A stretch of 64,000 nt of DNA, from assembly GCF_000165425.1 (NCBI RefSeq), contig NW_001799640.1, positions 257,825 through 321,824 of the forward strand. The letters run 5' to 3'. Origin of the DNA: Paramecium tetraurelia (Eukaryota; Ciliophora; Oligohymenophorea; Peniculida; Parameciidae). The translations under genes and the position numbers were made by a program. This document shows positions 1 through 12,188 of the stretch, one piece after another (the stretch's first letter is position 1; every line of letters starts with the position of its first letter). The notes under the pieces were generated by a model. It saw only the letters and a list, made by a program, of their open reading frames with translations. It searched no databases and was not told the DNA's origin.

Positions 1-36
1 ATAAATAATATAATAATTATTTATATTATTTGATAT

Positions 37-761
37 TCATTCTGCTAATAAGGGTTATTCTAAATCTGAGGTGACATCATTGTCATTCTTTTTACCTATT
101 TTTTTAATATCTGGTTTTCCCTCATCTTAAAACAACTCAGGATGAGCAGACTTAAGTTAGGTTTCTATCAAGGCTATGGTTGCTCTGTCATTTGAAGTGT
201 ATATGATTTATTCTAAATATGTCTCCGCTAGTATAAACTGTTTAAATGAATGCATCAAACTTGATATAATTACCTATAATTATGTAGGATTGTTTAATAT
301 ACCTATCTTGGATACCCAAAATATCTAACACCTACTTCATTAATAACGATTTATTGCAAGGATGACTCTTTAACTTATTTTGCCAATTAGTTAAAGGCCA
401 TCTCAACAAGCTTGTTTTCATTGAATTAACCACCTCTCCACATTGGAATACACACTAGAAATATCTTTTTTTCTTTATTGTTTATTTGATAACAATTTCC
501 ATATTCAAATGAGCCCTGATTATCTTATAAACTTTCTTATGCAGCGTTAATCAACTAATTTGAAAATAAGGGGGAAAGTCCTTTTGTGCTAACAGCAAAG
601 ACAGAGCTATCAATTTTAGAGGAATCACCAGGGACATAGACAACTTTGATTTTGGTTTTGCTATTAATAATGTCGACTCTGTTAGGATTCCAATTATCTG
701 GTAACTCACTCTATTTTCTATCTTTAACACTCTCTTCGTCTTTACAACATTGACAACCCAT
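37..761 (-). CDS. Macro-domain protein with acylated N-terminus
   Basis: Predicted 231 aa protein with one 29-nt intron (274-302). It starts MGCQCC: Gly2 is a myristoylation site, and the cysteines that follow suit palmitoylation, so membrane anchoring is likely. The rest reads like a macro (ADP-ribose-binding) fold: a VVYVPGD strand near residue 40, a CIPMWRGG segment near 104 in the place of the usual HxVgPxW block, and an RYFGYPRQV segment near 147 in the place of the family's 'sTGiyGyP' loop, followed by a helix. The catalytic or binding role is inferred. The loop residues differ from textbook macro domains, so ADP-ribose hydrolysis is not assured. The C-terminal tail is acidic and basic low-complexity sequence. 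The next gene on the same strand stops only 21 bp upstream of this ATG. Confidence 0.7.
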
Positions 762-782
762 GTGTTTATAAATTAAATTATA

Positions 783-3700
783 TCATATATTTTCAAAGTC
801 AATTTTAATTGGAAATATTTCTTCTGGTAATACAGAATGGATATATTTATTCGCTATTCCCAATCTTTTTGTCTGGTGCTTTTAAATAATTTTAGGCTAT
901 TGTTCTGGTTATTCAAGAGAAGCCTTATATTAAGAATTAGCTTCTTTAATTGCCTATAATTTCATCTTGTTGTTAATAGATTATATCTCCTTAATGTTAT
1001 TGGAATGTTCTTTAAATTATTGCACAAGTTACTATGATATTTATTATTATTTCTTTTATTATAATCGCATCAGATGTCTATCTCCTTGTCTACTAATAAT
1101 ATTCTAGCCGATATTGAATTCCTGACAAAAAGACCTTTCCTGTTGAATCTATAATTTTGCTTATCTTTTTTCTCGATTTTACTATTTTATTTATTGTCTC
1201 TATTGATTTTCTCTATCTTCCCAATACTGCAATTACTTAGATATATCAGGTTAGTTATTTTTTCTTCCAACACTATAGCTTAAATTAAAATTTTATTATT
1301 AAAAGAATATCGGTAATTCTACCTATAATGCTTACTTTTTGTTAGTAACAGATTTTGTTCTTAGATGCTATCTTGTAGCATTTGTAACTAATTTCAATTT
1401 TTATTGCTACTTTTCTGGATTGGTGGTTTCTAATTCAAAACTGTCCTATTGAAAAATAAATGTTTGTAAGGCAGTTTTAGGTTTGTCAGTTTAAGTAATA
1501 GTTCTCATATTAGTTGAGGCAGTAGGACAGTTTTATTTGATTTAAGTAAACTAAAAGAGATTCAACTGTTTTTAAATAGAACTGAAAAAAAGATGAGTTG
1601 AAATTTATTCACATTCAGGCAATTTTGAAATGTTTTTTTTCTTTTTATTTTTTTAATCAATTCCATTTTTATAAAATCTCACTTCAATTTCATTAGTTGT
1701 TTTATCAGATAATTGTTTTGATAACCATATTAGTGGTTTACATGGTATTTCACAATTTTCTACTTACTCAGTATATTATTGTAGTCGATATGTCTATATT
1801 ACCAAGTCATCTTTTTGTTTCACACCTTAAGTTTGCTCTAACAATTCATGTTCTTGATACAATTATACAAAACATTAGTTTTTAAAAGAGTAAGTATATA
1901 GAGCTAATAAAAATAATCTCAATCTTAGCTATTCATTTTACGGAAATGTAATTTTCATCCATTTTTGATTAAATAAATTCTTAATTTCACTTTAAGTTTC
2001 AAAATGTAACAAATGATATATATCACAATTTTTACTAATTGAAAATTCTTATTACTCACTATCATCTAATTGGATAATTTGTCTTCTTAACCAAATTGCT
2101 ATAACATTTTTGTTAGGAAACTATTCAAGAACTGCTAGGAATTTATAATTAATGAACCTTAGTTTTGATTTTTATTCAAGAAATTACAACTTTGATACAC
2201 ATTAATTCAATTGTATATAGATTGAGTAATTTAAATACAATACATTTTGTGTTAATTGTTTGAGTCGATAACCTATAACTTTAAAAAAATTATTTCTATG
2301 ATGCATTTTTAAATCCTTACACCATTTTTATAATATCAATAAGGATCTTTCCTTTACTAATATTTTAATTATAGTTTGCATGTTCATGCCATTCTTTTTT
2401 ACATCTTGATATGCTCTATATTGTCTTTGTATCTTCAAAGCCGCCACAGCTTCTTTCAATTATTTCTCAAATATTGTAATAAAAACTTATGAAGGATGAT
2501 CCTTATTGTGCAAAATTATACATTTAATTATCATAGATAGATTTTCTTTGCTTAAGTTTATAACATACAATTATCTGTATTCTCGAAGTTAAAATTTGTT
2601 TATTTATTTTAAACAGTTTTAATATTTAATCTTATCCTGCTTAGGCAATTTGTACATAATAACATATGGTTTTCTAGCAGGCATCAATTCGTCATACTTT
2701 TGCAAATATGAATAAGCATGTACATCCTGACAAAATTATGTCACAGATGTCCATTGTCTTATTATACTCAATGATAATTATTGTAGACAGCAACTTATTT
2801 TAGCTAAAGAAGCAGGATATGTTAGCATATTCTTAAAATAAATAGGGTTGTTTTAGAAATGTAATTGGTTAGGTAGCCTAAAAGTGAAAATTTCTGAATC
2901 ATAAATCTTATTAGGTTTTTAAAAATCCTCATGTAAAAGAGGGGTTTAATCAATAATTGCTTAGATTTCAGGTTTATTAATGAGCTTTTTTAAGATTGAT
3001 TTGAATAGATTCAGTTGTTCTTTATAGAAATAGAGTCTGTGGATATTTCCAATAGATTTAAGTTTAAGTTTATGTTCAAAATAAAAGGATTTCAAGGATC
3101 TGTAAATGATCCTAGCACTCTTTTATTCTTTAATCGCCTTTCCTTTTCTTTGTCTATAATTTTGAACCAGAACTTTAACCTTCTCAAATTAGGTACTGTA
3201 TTAATGTGCTAAAAATTAATTAAGGTCTTTTTTGTTCCTAGTAAATCTTATCCAATGCTTAACTGCTTGTCTTACAAATGCTCTAAATATAAAGTAAAAT
3301 TTACTGTATTTTTATTTGTTTCTAAACAATTTTTTTGTATTTTTTTCTTGTTAAAAAACATTTAATATTACGTTAGATAGTCAAAATGGCAGAACATCTT
3401 TGCCAAATTTTTCTGATCACTTCTAGTTCTTTCCACAGCAAAAAAACTATTTAAGATTGATCCTTGAATTCCTTTGGAGTGCTTATAATTGGCCAAGGGA
3501 GGCGACTCTTTTCGGTGGATTACTATAATCTCAATTCTTTGTGTTTCTCTTCATCGGTAATTGCATTAAAATCAAATGCCCATAAAGATTTTACTTACGA
3601 TATAACTTGTCTTCTGAGAGAACATTGAGCCGATACAGGATTTAAGAAAAGAGTGAGATAATTCAAATTGTTGCATCCTGAGATTGGTTCTATAGAAAGT

Positions 3701-3912
3701 TAAGAGATCTGATTCTGATGTAAATATAGGATCCTTAAATTGGTTAGCCTCTTGATATTTGGAATGAGTGTTAGATTGCAATTTGACAAATCCAATTTAA
3801 GTAGGTTAGTGCATTTTTATACTTAATCCAATTGATTCTTATTCAGTGAGGTTCCAGTCAGCAACAAGACTTTAACATCGGCTGGGACTTGGATGTAAAA
3901 AAAATCTGTCAT
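783..3912 (-). CDS. Leucine-rich repeat and IQ-motif protein (LRRIQ-like)
   Basis: Predicted 1035 aa with a single 22-nt intron near 3278-3300. The start is the ATG of MTDFFYIQVPADV. Residues ~15-130 are leucine-rich repeats of the SDS22/LRRcap kind (for example LLKLDLSNCNL, LRILYLHQNQI), ending in an NPV cap. A train of IQ-type calmodulin-binding motifs follows from ~residue 185 (LTIQRNIKCFLTRKK, IKIQAFVRQAVKHW), with another near residue 480 (LKIQRQYRAYQ). The long remainder is Lys/Gln/Asn-rich and partly coiled coil. The LRR-then-IQ order matches LRRIQ proteins, which in other organisms are tied to cilia or centrosomes. A ciliary role here is inference. The intron is needed to place one IQ motif in frame. 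Confidence 0.8.
1437..1534. repeat. Short inverted repeat inside the LRR/IQ gene
   Basis: Twelve-base arms AAAACTGTCCTA (1437-1448) and TAGGACAGTTTT (1523-1534) are perfect reverse complements, separated by 74 bases. They lie wholly within coding sequence. No transposon ends or target duplication are seen. It may be chance. Confidence 0.5.
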
Positions 3913-3970
3913 TTAAAATATATATATTAATAATGAATTATGGATAATATTTTATAAAATAATAAATAAA

Positions 3971-4479
3971 ATGGACACACAACAGGATCAATAATTAAAA
4001 AAGAATTAGCTTAAATTCCCTGTGTCCAAAGTGAAAAAAATTGTATAGGAAAATTAAGATGTGGGCAAAATTAATAATGTAGTTCCATATGTTTTAAGTA
4101 TTACTTGAATGTTATTGAAAGCAAAATCACTTGAATTGTTTTTATCAGACATTCTCTCGAAATGTAAAGAGACTTTGAAAGACAGAAAATTAAATAAGGC
4201 TACTCCTGGTTTATTGTAAAAAAGTTATTGAATAAAAGAAAGATTGTTCTACAGGAGTCTCAATACGATTTCATGAAGGATTATGCGTAAAAATTGCCTG
4301 ATTTGGAGGAAAGCAAAAAGAAGAAGAAGGGTTTACAATAGGATGAATAGAGCGACGAAGTGGGGAAGAAACGTAAGGGGAATGATGAGTTTGAGAAGGT
4401 GGAGAAGAAAGCAGGAGGACGAAAATCGAAAAGAGTTCGAAGATAATAATCGGATGATGATTATGATGAAGATGATTGA
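3971..4479 (+). CDS. NC2-alpha/DRAP1-like histone-fold protein
   Basis: 153 aa after removal of two introns (4098-4121 and 4216-4238). The histone fold spans residues ~15-95: FPVSKVKKIVQ, then DVGKINNVVPYVL, then KSLELFLSDIL, the pattern shared by NF-YC and NC2-alpha (DRAP1). The segment ESQYDFMKDY after the fold matches the NC2-alpha 'FDFLKD' helix better than NF-YC, so a TBP-binding transcriptional repressor subunit is the favoured call. The tail is highly basic, then acidic (ending SDDDYDEDD). Both introns carry features that break the frame if retained. A NF-YC or CHRAC-type paralogue cannot be excluded without alignment. Confidence 0.75.
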
Positions 4480-4494
4480 ATTTAAATTTATTTA

Positions 4495-6130
4495 ATGGGG
4501 GAGAAAAGAATCGACAAATATCTCTTCAATCCTAAAGATCTTATCGGAGAAGGTTCATATGCTCAAGTGTACAGAGGACGAGAGGAGAAGACAGGAGTCA
4601 AGGTGGCCATTAAAGTATTGAACAAATAAGTCATCAATGCGTATTAATATTTGAAAAATGTTCAGAGACGATTATTTAAGAGAGGGGTTGATTTCAGAAA
4701 TCAAGGTCATGCAGAAATTGAAGAGTCCTAATATCGTACAACTTATGGATGTGATGGAAACTAATAACAATTATTATATAATACAGGAATACTGTGATAG
4801 TGGAGATTTGGATAAATTGATAGAAAAGTATCAATAGACTCTAAATTAGTTATGTGTCACAAAAAAAGACTATGCCTGAAAAGGATGCTGTCAAATTTAT
4901 GATTGACATTTTAAATGGATTTATCTAGCTAATTAAAAATGGAATCATTCATAGAGATCTCAAACCTGCCAACATCCTAATAGATAAAGGAGTATTCTTA
5001 TTAAAATCATTTAGACATTCAAATTGGCAGATTTCGGATTTGCAAAATGTGTTGATAATTTTAAAAAGGATATGTTAGCATCATTAGTAGGAACACCACT
5101 TTATATGTCTCCTCAAATCTTGGATAACAAAAAATATACTTCAAAGACTGATATTTGGAGTATAGCATTTATTTTCTATGAAGCATTGTTCGGCAAAAGT
5201 ATTTCAACTACTAATCATATCTTTTTTTAGCTCCCTGGACTGCCAGATCACCATAAGAGTTACTGAAAAATATTAGAAATCAGCCTCTTCAATTCAAGGG
5301 ACCACAAATTTCAAAGGAAGCTTAAGAATTCTTAACTGGATGTTTGTAAGCTGAGGAAAAAGATAGATTGTCATGGGATGATATCTATAGACATCCACTC
5401 TTTAAAGGACATTTCACAGATTTCATAAAGAATGTTAGCATTTTGGAAGATAAAGCAACTTATCTCATTAATGATATCAGATAAATGATTATAAAAGAAT
5501 AATTAGATATTGGGGAATTGTTTGCTGAGTTGGATATGACTAAAGATAAAGCATTAAATGTTAATGAACTTGGAAAATTCTTAACAAGGGTTGATAAAAA
5601 TTTAACAAGAGAAGAAATTGAATACATATTTAATAAATTTGATGATGATGGCAACAATTTAATTGAATTCAATGAATTTAAAAAATGGCTGGAGGAAAAT
5701 GATGTAAATATTAATTCTGATTTCCATTTTAGTGTAGAATGACCGCTTCAGAAGTAAGTAGAACAAAGAAGAAAGTCAGCATTCTTTTGAAACCTTAGTA
5801 AGATATATAGGCTGGATCACTCGATGACAGAGCTAGAATTGTAATTGATAAGTTGAAAACTTCAATTGTCAAATATAATATCAACCTTTTAGATTTATTT
5901 AATAAGGTAATTATATCTTTTGATTTAAGTATGATAAATCAGCAAATCATGAGCTAGATGTTCTAGAATTGGGCAAACTATTAAAACGTATAGATTCTTC
6001 TGTGACAGATGAAGAATGCAAATCCATTTTTGTTTTTTTTGATCATAATAAAGATGGATCAGTTTCATTCAATGAATTCGAATTTGTGCTGAAAGAATGC
6101 TTAGTTAAATAAAAGCTAAAACAGCAATGA
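4495..6130 (+). CDS. ULK/ATG1-like protein kinase with four EF-hands
   Basis: 493 aa after six introns: 4641-4665, 4828-4849, ~4993-5015, 5199-5230, 5704-5732 and 5907-5929. The kinase domain spans ~residues 12-285: glycine loop IGEGSYAQVYRG, VAIK lysine, HRDLKPAN, DFGFAK, and GTPLYMSPQ in the activation segment, resembling ULK/ATG1 kinases. Two EF-hands follow (~308-372; the second loop begins DDDGNNLIE) and a second pair lies at ~425-490 (loops DKSANHELDV and DHNKDGSVSFNE). The second pair is joined only if the 29-nt intron 5704-5732 is spliced; without it a TGA overlaps an ATG. The overall plan resembles a calcium-dependent kinase built on a different catalytic clade. Two of the EF loops look degenerate, so Ca2+ affinity is uncertain. 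Confidence 0.85.
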
Positions 6131-6235
6131 TTTATCTATCTATCATAAAATAGTAAAATTAAGTAATTATAGTATCAACCATTCGATTTAATTTTAATAC
6201 TGTGATGTTTATATTATTCAACTTTAGTTAATAAT

Positions 6236-8577
6236 TCATTTAAAAATAAGGTGATTCTCCTATTGTAATTTCTCAAATTTCTAAATAAGTAACTCTTTGA
6301 ACCAATCTCCAAATTATTGCTACTACTATGAAGATAAGGAATCTATGTATTTGACATCATCGAAATTTTAAAATCTCAAATAAAACTATTATTATAGCGA
6401 ATCTAATACTTTAGAGAAATCGAAGTAAGTAAATTGGAGAACTTAAACTCTTTCGATTCCATAAACCTACAATAATTGCCATAATTTAGAACATATCACA
6501 TCAACGATGACTCCCTATTAATCTAATTACACAACATGTAAGAAATTATCAACATTTAGGATATAACTAAATATAAGTTGATATTACTATGTTTCCGTGC
6601 TATGGAAATGTCCTGTTTCACTGTATTCACAAGCCATCTTTGCACAATCAGGCTTATCCCCAATCTAATATATAGGTACTTGAAGTTTTGTCAGTTCAGG
6701 ATATTATTCATTAATCTTTGGAAGATCCTCAAAAATCTAATGCTAAGATAGTAGGATGCAATATTCGAGTTTCTAAATTTTAGCCAAAGAACTATATGGG
6801 TCAAAAAGTATGGCATATTTTTCATGATGAACATTGATTTATTAATCAATAATGAATTCTCTTTTGATTGATAGTGGTTTTCTAAAATAAAATTCTATTG
6901 TACTTCTTAAAAATATCTATTAATTAATCTAGAAAAAACTAGGATGTTTTGATATTTAAAATAAGCTCTGTCAATATCTAGTGATATAATTGTTTAATAT
7001 AATTTTGAGAATCAAATTATTATTTAAATGCGTATATGATGTCTAGTGATAAAATAACAACAACTAATTGCTAATCTTGCTCTGATGCAAGTTTAAGAAT
7101 CTAGAATATAAATAATAATTACATATTAATAGTAAGTTTATATATTATGTTGATTGCCTAATTCCTTCATAAAAAGGAGAACATAAATTAACACTTCCTT
7201 ATTTGAACTATGTTAATAAACACTATTTAAGATTTAGCTTTCCTATATTTTAATCTCACTTTCTATTCTTTATTATTAATTTATGCAATCCACTTGCTTC
7301 AATTATTATAGACTCATTTTAATTTCTAAATTCTCGTGTTTTAGATCTAATAAATCAATAGGCTTTGAAGTTTAATAGATTTGAAGACATAGCTTTTTCA
7401 TAAAATCTGGGTCATTATCGTAAGCATTAGAATATCCCCAAAATTCTTCATTAATTGTGATTTTTGATTTGTCTTGGGAGAGGAAAACTTAATATATGTA
7501 TTGGATAATTTTAGCATTCGTCCTAAAATATAACAGTAGTAAAAGGAAGGCTTGAAGAGCAACAGCAATATGAAAGTGTTGCTATTGAATTATTATGATA
7601 ACTTACATAGCCATACTTGATAACTTGACTTAATTGGATTACAGGTCTCTGAATTGCATAATCTAAAATTAATTATTCCAAATATTCATTATTTATAAAG
7701 AGATCATGAATATATTATAATTATTCTTTTAACTCTTCAGATAGCATTGCTAATTGGTCTTACTACTAACCTTCAAATCGCCACTTGATTTTTTCAACAA
7801 CCACATTGATCTATTTGATAGTAAGCAAAACTTAATTTCCCAAGTTGAAATAATATTGTAGAAATGGAAAGCTTTTGGTATAAGCTATGATATTTTGATT
7901 TTTGACTAAAAATAACTATAAAATATTACTATTAAGAATATGCAGAACAATTGATCTACTTTTATTTCTCACCATCAATTCAGGATGATTATAGAATCGG
8001 ATAGCATTCCATAAAAGTGGAAACTATGGATATTTGAGATTAATAAAAAACATTGTTGTAATGTCATCTAGTTTCACTGCCAATAAATTCAAAAAGCTGA
8101 TATATGTTTCTACAATCTCGATATTCGGTTAATATTATTCAAACGATTGTTTCCATAAAACCATATTTGAAATGCTAGAATGGGATAAGATGTAATTCTT
8201 ATTAGTGATCTCTTTCACATTGATCAATAATGAACTTACCTATTCAAAAATCTATAAATATTCGTTGATTCTCTTACTTCTTAAATCAATGAATGATGAC
8301 ATAATCTTCGTTATAAGATGTCATATAATCTATTGAGAACATCGATTTCCATAAATTGCTCAAATAATTACTTATGCAATTCATTGTCTCCTTTGATAGC
8401 ATAGAGAATGATTTGCCTAATGACAGAAATGATTTTGGTTGGATTGGTTGGTTCATTTTGGTATTTAATTATATCACCAACCAAAACTAGAAAATGTTCT
8501 TGATCTGACTGATTCTGTGTGATAGGCTCTTATTATTCGGCATTGGATGCTTTAAGATAATTAAGAAATTTTTTCAT
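6236..8577 (-). CDS. CLEC16A/TT9-like FPL-domain protein
   Basis: 748 aa with at least four introns of 22-26 nt; the spliced length is a multiple of three. The start is the ATG of MKKFLNYLKASN. The N-terminal ~250 residues match the FPL region of CLEC16A (GOP-1 in worm): a helix with HFLVLVGDII, then TYISFLNLLAVKL, then FPLLWNAIRFYNHPELMVR, which aligns well by eye with 'yiSFLkaLs.kL...fPLy.eAikFfnHpE.MVR'. A later AVALQAFLLLLYF segment fits the family's second helical block. CLEC16A proteins act in endosomal maturation and mitophagy; that role is extrapolated. The C-terminal third is Gln-rich and not recognised. Confidence 0.75.
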
Positions 8578-8762
8578 TATTAATTATTAATCATGATTAT
8601 ATAATTATTGAAAAAAAAAATATAAATAATACAGAATATATAAATCTAATGAATGAGAGTTTCTTATGAGCACAGTAAGGTCGGATAATCTTGGTCTTGT
8701 GAATATGTGTGTTTTTTATTTGGAATTATTTATATTATCACTTAATAAAAATAATTAACGAA

Positions 8763-10809
8763 ATGAGTCAATCAACAGCAAAAAACTTAAGGGATTTGTT
8801 GATTAAGCAACAACTCAATAGCAAAATCAAATTTAAAGGGGAACCAGTCAATAAAATACAACCGACTAGAAAATAATCAGGGAATTGGGATAAAAAAGCG
8901 GATGTATCTCAATGCTCTTGCAATTAAAAAAATTGCACTGTTTGTATGAAGAAAAGGGTTGTGATTAATGCTTCGCCTCTATTAAAAGTTAAGGTAGCAA
9001 CCAAAAATTAAGCTTGTGATCAAGATAGTAGAAGAGAAATTAAAGTAACAAGTTCAGTTTCTGCTCATCAATCTCCTAACCGCGAGAAATAGTATTAAAT
9101 GCAATAAATGTTCTTACAAAAGTAATTACAAAGCCACCTATAACAATTATAAGAATCTCGTCCTCAGTCCAAATAAGCTCCTAAAGAACAAAGCAAAAAG
9201 CCATAATTTTATCATAACATGGAAAATTTTTTAAATAACTATTATCAAAAGGGAAATTTAAGTAATTCATAGTTGTATGAGAACAGTTATAATGTTAAGT
9301 CCAAAGTCATACCAAAAAGGATTGAATCAAAAAGTCACGTCCTTAGCAACACTTAAACATCTTTTAAGTTGAAACTTAATCAACAAGGACCTAAATTTTC
9401 AGCTGTATCTTATTTCTTCAATTATTAGATTATCAATTCAGGATTAGTTGAATCAGCTCCAAATTCTCCCAATAATCATGAAAATTCTACAAAGAGCAAA
9501 ATCACTCCAAATGATTCTATCTCGAAAAGTAAAATCAATTAAAATGACTCGAAATCTAGTGAAATCAGAAGAAAATCTACAGGAGAAATCTCAGAAAAAA
9601 CTCAAGTTCTCGGTTTGAAAATAGATGAATAGGTAGGTAGATTACATTTTAAATTTCTATACGTGATTGGAAAAGGAGGTTTCGGAAGAGTTTGGAGAGT
9701 TGAAATGAAAAAGAATAAAAAATTATTCGCCTTAAAAGAAATGTCCAAGGCTAAAGTCATCTAAAAAAGAAGTGTCAATTCAGTGTTGAATGAAAAGTAC
9801 CTCTTAGAACACTTACATCATCCCTTTTTAGTTAACATGTGGTATGCATTCTAAGACAGAGAAAATCTATTTTTAATCATAGATCTATTAACTGGAGGAG
9901 ATCTCAGATTTCACTTAGGTAAAATGAGAAGATTTAGTGAAGCATAAACAAGTATATAAAAATAATAATCTTTTTAGAATTCTTCGTTGCTTGTATTTTA
10001 TTGGCTTTAACCTATCTTCATTAAAATGGAATCATTCATAGGGATCTCAAACCTGAAAATTTGGTTTTGGATGAAGATGGTTATATGAGATTAACAGACT
10101 TGGGGATTGCCAGAATGAATAAAGGAAATAACGCTGGAGATACTTCAGGAACACCTGGTTACATGGCTCCAGAAGTCATGTGTAGGATGGATCATTCAGT
10201 TGTGGCTGACTATTATGCATTAGGTGTCATTACCTATGAGTTAATGTTGGGAAGAAGACCATATAATGGTAGAACCAGATAAGATATTCGAGAACAAATT
10301 CTTGCAAAGCAGGTTTAAGTTAAAAAAGAGGAATTACCCTTAGGATGGAGTGAGAATTCCCTTGATTTTGTGAATTAGGTAAATACTATGCATTAATATT
10401 CAGTTAATTCTAAGAAAACCAGAAAGGAGATTAGGTAGCAATGGAATTGAAGAAATTCTACATCATCCTTGGTTAAAAGGTTATCCCTGGGATGATTTAC
10501 TGAAGAAAAAGATTCAAGCCCTTTATGTACCTGGGGTATTAGTTCTTCTTTTATAAAGGCTGTTGATGACAATTTCGATTTTTAAAACTAGATTTCTGAG
10601 GAAACACAATTAAATGATGAATAATTGTTAGAAAATTAAACTCTTTTGAGAAGAGATACTGTTCAATGTATTACAAATGAATAAATAAATTAGCGTTATT
10701 TGAAGGATATCACTATGACATAGAACTAAAAAACATTCAACATCAACAGACTTAAAAGAATCATTCATAAAGAAAATCATAACCTGTTTCTCCTGAAAAA
10801 AAAGTATGA
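8763..10809 (+). CDS. STK32/YANK-like AGC protein kinase
   Basis: 648 aa after four introns (9952-9977, one at ~10380, one at ~10542, and the last at about 10663-10688). Residues 1-290 are low complexity, with an early cysteine cluster (CSCNQKNCTVCMKK). The kinase domain covers ~295-560: IGKGGFGRVWRVE, FALKEM, then HPFLVNMWYAFQD and LLTGGDLRFHL, which are hallmarks of STK32/YANK kinases, then HRDLKPEN. The magnesium-binding motif is DLG (LTDLGIARM) rather than DFG. The last intron brings in FEGYHYD, which fits an AGC hydrophobic motif. The 3' end is slightly uncertain: frames stay open beyond 10809, but no good splice joins them. Confidence 0.8.
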
Positions 10810-10961
10810 TGTCAACAATATATTATTATTGATATTAATTTTGATCAGTCTTCAATCTTTCTTCTATATTTTAAAGTAATGAACTTGAAGATAAACAAAT
10901 TCTGGCAATTATCAAGCATTATTCTAATTTCTGATTAATTATTATTAATATTTTTTAATTA

Positions 10962-11318
10962 TCATAATAATAAGAAGGATAAAAATAGTTGAAAGTAGAA
11001 GAAGCATATTAAGAACATAATAATATAATCTATTATTACAGATAAATCTTAAATAATTATTTAAAAACTCACCTTATTGAATAAGTAGTGGAAATCTTAA
11101 TATTCTATTAGGTAGTATAAATTGCTTTAATTAACATTATGTGGATTTAAAATAGAAGATTTGCTTGAGAGGCTATGTTTGGATGAATTATCAATCTTGA
11201 AATTTATCTCACAGCTACTTCTAGAATTAATTTCTCTTTATTACCTAAGAAATTTACTAGAATTGAATGTATATTTAATCAGAACTAGATGTTATTTAAT
11301 CTTCAACATTCGTAGTTT
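10962..11318 (-). CDS. Possible small gene, unresolved
   Basis: The minus strand is open for more than 120 codons with ciliate code and reads as a Ser/Asn/Lys-rich stretch (NSRSSCEINFKIDNSSKHSL) followed by a hydrophobic C-terminus. An in-frame ATG lies near 11318. The plus strand of the same interval is also largely open. Because TGA is rare in AT-rich DNA, open frames alone are weak evidence. I recognise no family. The whole 10810-11436 interval has no better-supported gene. Confidence 0.3.
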
Positions 11319-11436
11319 AAGATCTAAATGAAATTGAATAGATTTATGTTGTATAAAAAATATCTATGAATATAATTTTAGATTTTATAAATTTCAAAAT
11401 AATAATTATAATATATATGAAATATGTAAGATTAAT

Positions 11437-12100
11437 TCATTTTGCTTTATTTTAATTTTTATTTGAGCTATCTTTCATTCCTTATATCATTTTTACACTC
11501 CAATAACCTCCACCGAATATAGCAACGAACAACACTAAAAAGAATGCATAATGAAAATAGTTTGGTTTTGTAAGTAGAGTCGGTACAGCTTAGTTTGTTT
11601 TATATGCATCTTGCCAATCCTATTCAACTTATTAAGTCTGCTTATATTATTATTTAATTTAATTTTATTTGTTAAGTTCGCCTAAGTCCTTCTCCATCTT
11701 CTTGATAATTCTCAATAAGGTTTCTTCTTCTTTAGTTAATTTAAATTCTATGCCAATATATTATTTATAATCAAAGTCCTTTACAACATCTTTGTAACTT
11801 AAACTCAAATAATTCTAAATATTCAATTTAAAAATTACTTCATTGTTGATATCAATCAAAGATTCACATTACAAAATCATAGACATTTATATTTTATGAA
11901 AGATCAATGTCTTATTAGCATTTTATACACTTTCAATAATTTTGCCCATATTGTCTTTTTCATTATTAATATCCTTAATAGTTTTCATCCAACAGGCACC
12001 AATTTTTTTAGACAGTCTAGATAAACCAAATAAGTTACTCTTCTTCTTCGATGTCTTAACCTAGTGTTAGAACAAATAATAAAAACGCTAATTAAATCAT
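11437..12100 (-). CDS. Single-pass secretory-pathway membrane protein, unknown
   Basis: 213 aa with one 22-nt intron that brings a signal peptide (MIQLAFLLFVLTLG) into frame with the body of the protein. A luminal domain of ~150 residues has two early cysteines (CWMKTIKD, QCESLID) and a coiled-coil-like stretch (LTKEEETLLRIIKKMEKDL). One membrane span (FFLVLFVAIFGGGYW) lies about 25 residues from the C-terminus, with a basic cytosolic tail. The type I topology resembles p24-type cargo receptors, but I see no GOLD-domain match or KKXX signal, so no function is assigned. Confidence 0.7.
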
Positions 12101-12188
12101 AAACGTGTATAAATTAATTATAAATATTATAAATAACTTAAAGAACAAATTAAATTGAAAAATCTTGGACTTGATATAATTATTAGAA

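Noticed and set aside
1437-1534. Inverted repeat as transposon ends or excision footprint
   Set aside because: Both arms and the loop are coding in an uninterrupted protein, with no flanking duplication; kept only as a short repeat.
5739-6130. Separate small calmodulin-like gene starting at the ATGA overlap
   Set aside because: A 29-nt GTA...TAG intron just before it fuses it in frame to the upstream kinase, giving four EF-hands and a total length divisible by three.
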